NCBI GenBank assembly: GCA_026127925.1
Contig: JAJSLM010000004.1
Coordinates: 62,001 to 126,000 of the forward strand
Direction of reading: 5' to 3'
Length of the DNA stretch: 64,000 nucleotides
DNA from: Thermoplasmatales archaeon
GTDB taxonomy: Archaea; Thermoplasmatota; Thermoplasmata; Thermoplasmatales; Thermoplasmataceae
Positions 1 through 7,457 of this stretch are shown one piece after another. Numbering within the stretch: the first letter of the stretch is position 1; every line of letters begins with the position of its first letter. The position numbers were made by a program, and so were the translations under genes. Under the pieces are notes generated by a model. The model had not been told where the DNA came from. It saw only the letters and a list, made by a program, of their open reading frames with translations, and did no database searches.

Positions 1-996
1 GCCTTTTCTTACTATGCCTGGCGGCACAAAAAGGAGCAAAATGTAAAGAACAAGCAATACAAGGGAAAGAAATTCGAAGATCAGTGAGTAGTTATAGATT
101 ATAGGGCTATGACAAATTTTTGAAAAGATAAAGGATGTAAGAGAATATACGGATATAGGAAACAACGAGGACCAGAGTGATGCATTGTATCCATATGTCC
201 TAGAAGCTTTCAATTTTAACATGCTTAGATAAGTAATTACTGGAAGTAGAAATGAAGCTACTATGAAGGACAATATCATAATTAAATAAACTACTTTATA
301 CACCTGAAAATTCAATGAATCGTACAAAACTAGATAATAACTTGCAATGCTAATAAGGCCTCCAAACCCCATGGTAATCCATGTTATCCCAGATATCTTC
401 TCGACCCATATACCGCGTCTTAACCACCTCAGTAAATTCAGTATAAGAATAGGAGTATAAAATACAACTGCCATAAAATAAGATACAAGAATGAAAATGA
501 CCAGCAAATTTGAAAGTCCTCGATTCACGTGACCGAGCCAAGATAACAATATCGAAGTGGATAGGAGTGGTATTTCTGAAACCAACCACAAAGCCGAAGC
601 TTCAGATACTGAAAACCGCTTTCGCGCCAAAAGAACAGCGATAAAAGCCACGGTGTAGAAAAGTACAACAAAAAAGAGAATCCCACCTATAATAAAGAGC
701 GAAAAAGGGCTGGAAATAAGGGAAATCCTCATAAGGAGCAGGGACAGACCTGCCAGAAACGTAAAATTATTGAATCTCTCTTTTTTAGGATGTATGAACG
801 CTAAACTATGGGACTTGATGGAATTCCATACAGACAAAGAAAGTAGAACTAAAAAGAACAATGAGCAAATTGCGAGTACTGCTCTAGAGAGGATGAAGAA
901 TCTGTGAGCATACAACGAAATTGAAATTATCCCAGTTGCCATCACAGGTGCATAAGACGCTTTGTACAGATTTGCAAGAACGTTATTTATCTTCAT
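1..996 (-). CDS. TDT-family (tellurite-resistance/dicarboxylate, SLAC1-like) transporter, 3' end off the window
   Basis: Reading the minus strand from ATG at 996 gives 332 codons without a stop to the window edge, so the C-terminus is missing. Residues 15-25 read SYAPVMATGII, which matches the first-helix hallmark of the TDT/voltage-dependent anion channel family (TehA, Mae1, Ssu1, SLAC1). About nine further hydrophobic segments follow, consistent with the usual ten-helix fold. The family exports or conducts anions such as malate, sulfite or tellurite-related species; the substrate here cannot be told. The gene is AT-rich compared with the ribosomal region. An upstream in-frame extension exists but lacks a good start. 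Family call fairly sure, substrate unknown. Confidence 0.72.
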   Translation of the reverse strand, partial: MKINNVLANLYKASYAPVMATGIISISLYAHRFFILSRAVLAICSLFFLVLLSLSVWNSIKSHSLAFIHPKKERFNNFTFLAGLSLLLMRISLISSPFSLFIIGGILFFVVLFYTVAFIAVLLARKRFSVSEASALWLVSEIPLLSTSILLSWLGHVNRGLSNLLVIFILVSYFMAVVFYTPILILNLLRWLRRGIWVEKISGITWITMGFGGLISIASYYLVLYDSLNFQVYKVVYLIMILSFIVASFLLPVITYLSMLKLKASRTYGYNASLWSSLFPISVYSLTSFIFSKICHSPIIYNYSLIFEFLSLVLLVLYILLLFVPPGIVRKG

Positions 997-1049
997 GATC
1001 GAATCTTTTAGTCCATCATTATTCCTGAAATTTTAATCGCTGCCAATAG

Positions 1050-1490
1050 TTATTTCATGGTTTCAGTTTTCTCTGTTTCTTCGACTTGTTTGGGAAGCGA
1101 TCTTACACCAGAAGTTGCAAATCCTATTGGAGCAAATATGAACAGGAAAAATGCAGCCATTAAGTATGAATAAATAGGCTGAAGAGTGAATATGAAAAGC
1201 ATTCCGAATATCCCGGTTATAAGAACAAGCAAGGTTCCGAAGAGGATCATGAAAGTTACAGGCTTTGGAACCTTCCTCAAATATGCATATACCGCGGTAA
1301 ATCCGGAAACCGCAAAGAGCAGAACGCCGAATAAAATATGCGCGAACATGAATGGATCGGTGAGATCACCTGTTCCAGGTTTTATAGTTATATACACATT
1401 AATATACATACCTACAAGGAACTCTATTGAAAGTATAAGAGTTATCACGTCCAAAAGGACTATTAGGTTACGCCTTAAATTATTCTGCAA
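1050..1490 (-). CDS. Four-helix membrane protein, unknown function
   Basis: A 146-residue protein with four predicted membrane helices, roughly residues 8-34, 47-70, 79-98 and 104-128, and a charged C-terminal tail rich in Glu, Lys and Thr. The start is TTG at 1490; an AT-rich TATA-like box (GGATTAAATCC on this strand) lies about 30 bases upstream, which fits a leaderless transcript. It lies just upstream of, and on the same strand as, the TDT transporter, 53 bases before it, so the two may be co-transcribed. I do not recognise the family. The hydrophobic pattern and codon structure make it a credible gene. Confidence 0.6.
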   Translation of the reverse strand: MQNNLRRNLIVLLDVITLILSIEFLVGMYINVYITIKPGTGDLTDPFMFAHILFGVLLFAVSGFTAVYAYLRKVPKPVTFMILFGTLLVLITGIFGMLFIFTLQPIYSYLMAAFFLFIFAPIGFATSGVRSLPKQVEETEKTETMK

Positions 1491-1638
1491 TGTGAATCGT
1501 CTGGAATCGTTTCGTTGGATTTAATCCTGATGCCAGTCATTAATTTATTAGATAGTGGCCAGAGAATGTGCTTATCACCTACCTATACGCTCTAAATAAT
1601 CTTTATTTACCGAATATAAAACCCCACTTCACTTCGCT

Positions 1639-1656
1639 AGTTAACTTTTTTTAACT
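1639..1656. promoter_or_regulatory. Inverted repeat before the mercury module, candidate operator
   Basis: AGTTAA-CTTTTT-TTAACT is a perfect 6-base inverted repeat with a 6-base spacer, which also forms a direct repeat of TTAACTTT. It lies 36 bases before the ATG of the HMA protein, near where the promoter should be. It could bind the HxlR-type regulator encoded downstream. AT-rich palindromes arise by chance, so this is tentative. Confidence 0.3.
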
Positions 1657-1691
1657 TTCCAGCTTAAGAACGATCTCATCATACGAGAGGC

Positions 1692-1925
1692 ATGGATGAA
1701 AAGAACATAAAACTGAGAATATATGGAATGACCTGTGAAAACTGCGCCATTACAATATCAGAGAGCCTTGTGAAACAGCGGGGTGTAAAAGACGTCAAGA
1801 TATCCCTCTCCACAGGTACCGGAAATATAAGAATCGATCCCTCTGAGGTTGCACCTGAGAGCGTTCTTAAAAACCCGATTTTCTCAGGGAAATCCCATTA
1901 CAAAGCAACGATTATGGAATACTAA
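1692..1925 (+). CDS. Free-standing heavy-metal-associated (HMA) domain protein, MerP-like metallochaperone
   Basis: A 77-residue protein made of a single HMA ferredoxin-like domain. The metal-binding loop GMTCENCA has its two cysteines at residues 15 and 18. Such domains carry soft metals (Hg, Cu) to a partner. It has no signal peptide, so it is cytosolic, unlike the periplasmic bacterial MerP. It ends nine bases before the MerA-like reductase, so the two are surely one operon. Many bacterial MerA proteins carry this domain at their own N-terminus; here the reductase lacks it and this gene appears to supply it separately. Copper handling is the main alternative. Confidence 0.85.
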   Translation: MDEKNIKLRIYGMTCENCAITISESLVKQRGVKDVKISLSTGTGNIRIDPSEVAPESVLKNPIFSGKSHYKATIMEY

Positions 1926-1934
1926 ATTCGGTGA

Positions 1935-3380
1935 TTGTTATTGGATAAAGAAGTAAAACAGTTTGATCTCGTGATTCTTGGAAACGGCGCTGCGGCATTT
2001 TCAGCTGCAATAAAAGCTTCAGACCTAAGCAATGGTGAGATGACAATTGCCATGATCGGATACGGCCTCATCGGTGGTACATGCGTAAACGTCGGATGCG
2101 TTCCATCAAAATACCTGCTTGAAGCTTCGCACAGAGTATTCAGTCCGAAGCACCCAAAGATGGAAGGAATATACGAGACCCGTGTGAATCACAATTTTGA
2201 AGAAATCATGAAGGGTCTCCGTTCGTATGTTGACCATGCCAGAAATGCAAAGTACGAGCAGGTTATAAAAGGTTATAGCAATGTCACCTTGTTTAATGGT
2301 CGTGGCAAATTTGTTGAACGAAAAACCATCTTGGTTGCAAACCCTGACACAGGCTATAGCGATTTGATATCAGGATCTAATATACTTATCGCCACTGGAT
2401 CACATCCAACAGTTCCGAAGATCGAGGGACTTGATGAAACAGGATTCCTTACAAGCGACTCAGTGTGGGGACTCAGCAGATTACCAGATTCTGTTGCGAT
2501 CATAGGAGGAGGGGCAATTGGGCTGGAAATAGGCCAAGCTCTCTTGCACCTTGGATCGAGGGTGACTGTTATAGAAGCGCTGGATTCCCTGCTTCCACAA
2601 ACAGAGCCAGAGATAGGAATTACCCTGAAAGATCGCCTGGAAAAAGAAGGCATGAAATTTTATCTGAGAGCAAGAGTGAGTTCTGTCAGAAAATCGGGGA
2701 ACGACAAATCTCTGGAGATCATAACACATAAGGGAACTGAAATGCTGCATGCTGAGGAACTGATAGTTGCAACTGGGAGGAAGCCTAATACAGAATACCT
2801 CAATTTGAAAGTTGCTGAGGTTGATACAGATGCCGGAGGAGGCATTATCACTTCCAACACAATGAAAACAACATCTACAGGTATTTATGCAGCAGGAGAC
2901 TGTGTTTCAAAGAAAATGTTCTTGGAGACGCTTGCGGCAAGGGAAGGTGTGGTGGCAGTAAGCAACATGTTTGGCGAGGATCTTAAGATCGATTACGATT
3001 CCACTACTTGGGCTGTATTTACAGACCCACAGGTTGCGGGAGTTGGCATGACGGAGAATCAGTTCTCCAGGAAGAACGGATCCTGTTCGTGCAGGGTGTT
3101 TTCTCTTGAGAACCTTACAAAAGCAAGCATCATAGGTGAGACAAAAGGAGTGATAAAAATTACGGTCAACCCGGCAGACAATCGGGTTGTTGGCGTTCAC
3201 ATTTTCGCTCCGAACGCAACGGACATCATAACAGAGGGAGCTTATGCGATAAGGAATGGCTATACGATAGACGATATCATTGCGACAAGCCATATATTCC
3301 CATCTATCTCGGAAGGCATTAAACTTGCAGCCCAGTCATTCATTAGGGATATTTCAAAGATGTCGTGTTGTGTTGAATGA
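1935..3380 (+). CDS. merA: Mercuric reductase-like flavoprotein disulfide oxidoreductase
   Basis: Class I pyridine nucleotide-disulfide oxidoreductase of about 480 residues. N-terminal FAD site GNGAAAF near residue 16, redox pair GGTCVNVGCVPSK (Cys50, Cys55), NAD(P)H site GGGAIGLE near residue 191, and second FAD motif AAGDC. The C-terminus reads MSCCVE, a vicinal cysteine pair that is the hallmark of MerA and delivers Hg(II) to the active site; lipoamide dehydrogenases lack it. It reduces Hg(II) to volatile Hg(0). The N-terminal HMA domain found in many MerA proteins is absent but encoded just upstream. Start is TTG 1935 or TTG 1941; GGTGA at 1930-1934 favours 1941. Downstream lies an HxlR-type regulator. 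Confidence 0.88.
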   Translation: MLLDKEVKQFDLVILGNGAAAFSAAIKASDLSNGEMTIAMIGYGLIGGTCVNVGCVPSKYLLEASHRVFSPKHPKMEGIYETRVNHNFEEIMKGLRSYVDHARNAKYEQVIKGYSNVTLFNGRGKFVERKTILVANPDTGYSDLISGSNILIATGSHPTVPKIEGLDETGFLTSDSVWGLSRLPDSVAIIGGGAIGLEIGQALLHLGSRVTVIEALDSLLPQTEPEIGITLKDRLEKEGMKFYLRARVSSVRKSGNDKSLEIITHKGTEMLHAEELIVATGRKPNTEYLNLKVAEVDTDAGGGIITSNTMKTTSTGIYAAGDCVSKKMFLETLAAREGVVAVSNMFGEDLKIDYDSTTWAVFTDPQVAGVGMTENQFSRKNGSCSCRVFSLENLTKASIIGETKGVIKITVNPADNRVVGVHIFAPNATDIITEGAYAIRNGYTIDDIIATSHIFPSISEGIKLAAQSFIRDISKMSCCVE

Positions 3381-3487
3381 AATAATAACCATGCAACTTT
3401 GGAATAATATCTCTGGCGTTTGTCGGCCGAAAATAAAAATGATCGAGGATATTACTGCATTGCAATAGCAAATTTAATTTATCAGAA

Positions 3488-3898
3488 TTGGATGATTTAC
3501 CTCCGTTAATTATAAAGCGGGTGATATCGTTAACAGAGAAAGCTGAGGAAAAAAGGATCGAGAACCGGCAGAAAGCATGCATGATAGAAATAGAGAACGA
3601 AGTCCTGTGCATAGATCCGTCTTTGCCTCTCATCAAGGTACTTGGAAAGAAGTACAGTTTGCTCATCCTTGCCTTGTTGGGAAATAATCAGGGTAAGAAA
3701 AACTTTCACGCAATATTCATGGCTATCCCATATTCGAGTGCGAACGCAATATCCCAGCGTCTGAAAGAACTTATTTCGACGGGATTGGTTGAACGAAACG
3801 CTTCAGAGAACCACATAATATATTCGCTGACCGAATATGGGAAAAAGGTACGAAAATTACTTGTACCCCTCATAATTGAAGCGGGAAAGAGCCCATAA
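3488..3898 (+). CDS. HxlR/DUF24-family winged-helix transcriptional regulator
   Basis: A 136-residue protein whose residues 31-125 follow the HxlR plan: an early cysteine, the IKVLGKKYSLLILALL helix, a recognition helix ending ISQRLKELISTGLVER, and a beta wing followed by YSLTEYGKKV. It has two cysteines at residues 31 and 41 before the winged helix, which could sense metal or redox state. It follows merA by about 100 bases on the same strand and so probably controls the mercury module, a place usually held by MerR or ArsR proteins. Start is TTG 3488 or GTG 3521. The family call is firm; the link to mercury is inferred from position. Confidence 0.75.
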   Translation: MDDLPPLIIKRVISLTEKAEEKRIENRQKACMIEIENEVLCIDPSLPLIKVLGKKYSLLILALLGNNQGKKNFHAIFMAIPYSSANAISQRLKELISTGLVERNASENHIIYSLTEYGKKVRKLLVPLIIEAGKSP

Positions 3899-4053
3899 TC
3901 GAGTACTAAAAAATAATTTCTAATTAGGCTCATATATATTGCTTCACTGCAAGCCCCGTTAACCGGTATCCGTGCTGTATAATTGAAGGATTCTTATTGA
4001 GTTCAGAGGAATGTATGAAACAATTTCAATACCCTGGAAGCATCCAGTAAAAC

Positions 4054-5193
4054 ATGGCTTCTATAGTATCAACGGGAATGTCAAAATTTGGAAGCGACAG
4101 CAGGGAGCTCATGGATCATTTACTGGAGGCTTCAGCTGGCATTGTGGGACGGTTCAGGGACCTCATAGACTGCGTAGTACTTTCCACCCCTTATACACTT
4201 GCTTTTAACAATGCATCCGCGATCAGTTCTGCATTCACATCCATTTTAGGGCTTGCTGATTTGCCCTACCTGTCTGTAGAAAACACGAGTGCCAGCGGAT
4301 CTTCTGCAATTCTTGTTGCCAGATCTATCATAGAAAGTGGAAGAGCGGATCATGTCCTTGTTGTCGGTGGAGAGAAGATGAACTCTTACCCAACAAGAAC
4401 TGTTTCCAGGATCATTGCAACGCTCCTTGCTAAGGAAGAGGCTTCAGCAGGACTTACTCTGCCTTCTGTTGCTGCGTTTACTGCCAAAGAGTACATTAAC
4501 AAATATGCCTGTCCAAGAGAATCCATAGCAAACGTTGCTGTGCAGAACCACCACAATGGTTCACTCAATCCCTTCGCACAATTTCGCAAAGAGATATCAA
4601 TTGAAAAGGTTATGGAATCGAGAATAATAGCCGATCCTCTTAGACTTTTCGAGTTCTGCCCAATAAGTGATGGTGCAGCCGCTCTGCTCATGGTTGAAGA
4701 TGATCTTGCGGAAAGCCTTACCGAAAACCCAGTGAAGGTACTTTCATCACAGAGTTCCTCGGATATCTCGTATCTTTCAATGCGAAGCTCGTTTATAGAG
4801 ATACCATCAGTTCGGAGTGCAGCGGTCAAGGCGTTCAGGGAGGCTGCACTGAAACCAGAGGATATAGATGTAGCCGAATTGCACGATATGTCATCAATCC
4901 TCGAGATAGTGGAACTTGAGGAGATAGGCATATTCCCCAGGGGACACGCATGGGAGATGATAGATTCGGGATACACGGCGATTGACGGTGAATTTCCAGT
5001 AAACACAGGTGGCGGGCTCATATCCCGGGGTCACCCCCTGGGTGCCACTGGCATTGCCCAGGCCGTAGAAATTTCAGAACAATTAAGTGGTAAGGCTCAG
5101 GGAAGACAGGTGAAAAACCACAACACGGGGTTATCCGTAAACATGGCGGGTTATGGAAATAACGCCAACGTTATCATATATGGGGTGAGTTAA
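4054..5193 (+). CDS. Thiolase-fold protein (archaeal SCPx/acetyl-CoA acetyltransferase type) with Ser at the nucleophile position
   Basis: A 379-residue thiolase-superfamily protein. The loop that carries the catalytic Cys in active thiolases (VExxCASG) reads VENTSASGSS, with Ser79 in its place. The second catalytic site GHPLGATG is kept near residue 330, but the C-terminal loop that normally supplies the second Cys (CxG) reads VNMAGYG. It may be inactive, structural, or use other chemistry. The gene abuts the DUF35 partner with no gap, the arrangement of archaeal thiolase/HMG-CoA synthase complexes in which DUF35 bridges the enzymes. An in-frame TAA just upstream supports the ATG at 4054. 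Confidence 0.8.
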   Translation: MASIVSTGMSKFGSDSRELMDHLLEASAGIVGRFRDLIDCVVLSTPYTLAFNNASAISSAFTSILGLADLPYLSVENTSASGSSAILVARSIIESGRADHVLVVGGEKMNSYPTRTVSRIIATLLAKEEASAGLTLPSVAAFTAKEYINKYACPRESIANVAVQNHHNGSLNPFAQFRKEISIEKVMESRIIADPLRLFEFCPISDGAAALLMVEDDLAESLTENPVKVLSSQSSSDISYLSMRSSFIEIPSVRSAAVKAFREAALKPEDIDVAELHDMSSILEIVELEEIGIFPRGHAWEMIDSGYTAIDGEFPVNTGGGLISRGHPLGATGIAQAVEISEQLSGKAQGRQVKNHNTGLSVNMAGYGNNANVIIYGVS

Positions 5194-5520
5194 ATGCTCT
5201 TCAAATTTTGTAGCAGATGCAACGTTGATTTTCCAAGTTCACTCTTAGAATGTCCTGAATGTGGCCTGCCTCTTTTAAGCAAAAATGTTCATGAAGGAAA
5301 GTGTATACTCTCGATAGAGCTTAATTCAACCCCAGATACGTTTCCAGATACATATCATGTGGTCTTTTTCCAGACTGCTAATGGAGGAAGGGGATTTTGC
5401 AGGTCTTCAACAGATATCCCCTCAGGCGAAAAGATTCGCCTCTCAGAAGATCAGCATGGCCAAGTATGCACGATTGACAGGGCATTCGGAAATGAAAGAG
5501 AGAAAAATAACATGGCGTAG
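5194..5520 (+). CDS. DUF35 zinc-ribbon/OB-fold acyl-CoA-binding partner of the thiolase
   Basis: A 108-residue protein that starts with a rubredoxin-like zinc ribbon (Cys6, Cys9, Cys20, Cys23), followed by a short OB-fold segment. DUF35 proteins hold CoA thioesters and couple thiolase to HMG-CoA synthase in archaea, or act with thiolase-like lipid enzymes. The ATG follows the thiolase TAA directly, so the two are translationally linked. The C-terminus is short for the family, whose members often have 120-140 residues, and looks divergent. Confidence 0.75.
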   Translation: MLFKFCSRCNVDFPSSLLECPECGLPLLSKNVHEGKCILSIELNSTPDTFPDTYHVVFFQTANGGRGFCRSSTDIPSGEKIRLSEDQHGQVCTIDRAFGNEREKNNMA

Positions 5521-5663
5521 ATCTGCATTCTTGATCAATTAAGAGAAATAGTCCAAAGTACGACAGTTTAAGGCCTCACAATCCATTATCCGCGTTTAAA
5601 GACGTACAGAATTGTGAACTGAGATTCTAGATGAATCTTAAAAAAGTTCAAAGTAACCAGCAA

Positions 5664-5673
5664 AAAAATATAA
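5664..5673 (+). promoter_or_regulatory. TATA box of the M20 peptidase gene
   Basis: AAAAATATAA is centred 27 bases before the ATG at 5696, the spacing expected if transcription starts at or next to the start codon. It supports both the chosen start and a leaderless mRNA. Confidence 0.55.
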
Positions 5674-5695
5674 CGTTCGAAGAGCTAAACCAGAC

Positions 5696-6898
5696 ATGCA
5701 ACAGAACTTGAAGGAGATGAATGATTCCGATTTTATAAAGTATGTCGCATCCAGGATTATACCCATAAAGGCGATATCGCCGGATTCCGGGGGCGAAGGT
5801 GAGTTAAGCAGGGCTGAAGAAATTTGTAAAATTTTGAATGAACTTGGTTATAACGACTTCAAGAGATATGATACCCAGGATACACATGGAATCACCAGAC
5901 CCAACATCGTGCTTAAGGTAGGTAACCGTCCAAAGACATTCTGGATTGTCCCGCATATAGACACAGTTCCAGTGGGTGACAAATCTCTGTGGACCTACGA
6001 CCCATTCAAGGCGACTGTTGTTGGCGACCGTATCTATGGACGTGGGACAAGCGACGATGGACAGGCCGTATTCTTATCGCTTCTGCTGCTCAGGAATCTT
6101 GATGTATCCAAGCTCAAGTACAATCTCGGTATTGCATTTGTTTCTGACGAGGAAGTTGGAAGCAAGTACGGAATTCAATACATCCTGGAAAAGGATATAT
6201 TCAACAAAAGTGACCTTATTCTCGTCCCTGATGCCGGTACAAGCAACAGCCTGATGATAGAAATAGCTGAAAAGAGTATACTCTGGCTCAAGTTTACTAC
6301 AAAAGGAAAGCAGTATCACGCAAGTATGCCGGCAATGGCCATAAATGCAAACAGGGAAGCGATGAAATTCATGCTTGAACTCGACAGATCTATACACGAG
6401 AAATTCAACAAAGTTGACGATATATTCTCTCCACCATATTCTACTTTTGAACCTACCAGGCACGATAAAAATGTGGATAACATCAACACGATCCCTGGAA
6501 CTGATGTTCAGTTTTACGACTCCAGGATACTTCCCGTTTACGACCTAGACATGGTGCTGGACTTTATAGATTCAAAGACAAGAGAGTTCAATAATTCGAG
6601 CAGCGCAAAAGTATCCTATGAGATAATGCAGAAGGAACAGTCTCCGCTTCCGATTGACAGGAATTCTCCAGCAGTGCTGGAGTTGAGGAAAGCGATCGAA
6701 AAAGTAAAAGGATCGGAACCTGCTATGTATGGCATAGGGGGTGGGACATGTGCTGCTTTCTTCAGAAGAAAGGGTTATGATGCCCTTGTATGGAGCACAA
6801 CACTCGAAGAGGTGGCTCATCAGGTCGACGAATATGTCCTTATACCGCACATACTTGGAGATAAGAAGATAATTGAAAACATAATCCTTGAAGAATGA
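5696..6898 (+). CDS. M20-family metallopeptidase/deacylase (DapE/ArgE-like)
   Basis: A 400-residue zinc hydrolase of the M20 family. Metal-ligand motifs in order: PHIDTVP, GRGTSDDGQ (bridging Asp), SDEEVGS (catalytic Glu and ligand), VPDAGT, and near the C-terminus VAHQVDE. A dimerisation domain lies between about residues 190 and 310. Members remove acyl groups from amino acids or cleave small peptides; which substrate is used cannot be told here. In a peptide-scavenging acidophile a di- or oligopeptidase role is likely. It is a single-gene unit with its own TATA box. Confidence 0.85.
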   Translation: MQQNLKEMNDSDFIKYVASRIIPIKAISPDSGGEGELSRAEEICKILNELGYNDFKRYDTQDTHGITRPNIVLKVGNRPKTFWIVPHIDTVPVGDKSLWTYDPFKATVVGDRIYGRGTSDDGQAVFLSLLLLRNLDVSKLKYNLGIAFVSDEEVGSKYGIQYILEKDIFNKSDLILVPDAGTSNSLMIEIAEKSILWLKFTTKGKQYHASMPAMAINANREAMKFMLELDRSIHEKFNKVDDIFSPPYSTFEPTRHDKNVDNINTIPGTDVQFYDSRILPVYDLDMVLDFIDSKTREFNNSSSAKVSYEIMQKEQSPLPIDRNSPAVLELRKAIEKVKGSEPAMYGIGGGTCAAFFRRKGYDALVWSTTLEEVAHQVDEYVLIPHILGDKKIIENIILEE

Positions 6899-6927
6899 TC
6901 ATTCATATTTGAAGTGTAACCTGTAGA

Positions 6928-7449
6928 TCATTGCTCATCCGTCATTGCAAGATCTTTCAGTCTCTGGATTCCGTCTATTTCCTCAACGATTTCAGCAACT
7001 ACAGTCGGGACATACTTTTTCCATTCTCCATCATGTAGCATTGCTTTTCTGATATGGGTCCCTGACCACGAAGACCTGTTCATTAAGGCCATGGATTCCA
7101 CGGGGTATCCGCTTTCCTTAAAAAGCCTCCGCACTAGGGGGTTGTTCGTATATACCTTATCGAATGTCGGCGTCAGCGCTTTCACATGCGAAACCCACAG
7201 GGGATTCGAATTGACATCTTCTATCGGGACAAGATAAAACTTGAATATGCCCTCGTTCTCAAGAGCAGAAGAAATCATGAGGTGACGCTCGCCAGCGGTG
7301 AACGGATCCTTGAGAGTGTGAGAGTACTGTGCACTTCCTATACCAATGATAACACTAGAATTCTCAGAGAGTATCTTCTTTATAGCTGCCAGATGCCCGT
7401 TATGAAACGGCTGAAACCGCCCGACCATGAACGCCCTTCCAGTCTTCAT
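6928..7449 (-). CDS. nadM: Nicotinamide-nucleotide adenylyltransferase
   Basis: A 173-residue archaeal NMN adenylyltransferase, which joins NMN and ATP to make NAD+. The nucleotidyltransferase signature GRFQPFHNGH is at residues 11-20, and a late SGTHIRKAM matches the second substrate motif (ISSTxxR type). The length equals the family norm. Its ATG lies 8 bases after the ileS stop, so it forms the distal gene of an ileS-nadM operon. Confidence 0.93.
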   Translation of the reverse strand: MKTGRAFMVGRFQPFHNGHLAAIKKILSENSSVIIGIGSAQYSHTLKDPFTAGERHLMISSALENEGIFKFYLVPIEDVNSNPLWVSHVKALTPTFDKVYTNNPLVRRLFKESGYPVESMALMNRSSWSGTHIRKAMLHDGEWKKYVPTVVAEIVEEIDGIQRLKDLAMTDEQ

Positions 7450-7457
7450 TTTACCAC

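Noticed and set aside
1-87. Plus-strand open frame to TGA at 85-87, possible C-terminus of another gene
   Set aside because: It lies antisense to the TDT transporter frame, which is far longer and has family motifs.
1186-1524. 112-codon plus-strand ORF over the four-helix protein
   Set aside because: The minus-strand frame has a clear four-helix pattern and a promoter-like box; the plus frame has neither.
4386-5021. 211-codon minus-strand ORF within the thiolase
   Set aside because: Shadow frame of a gene with clear thiolase motifs; Ser/Ile-rich composition is typical of antisense frames.
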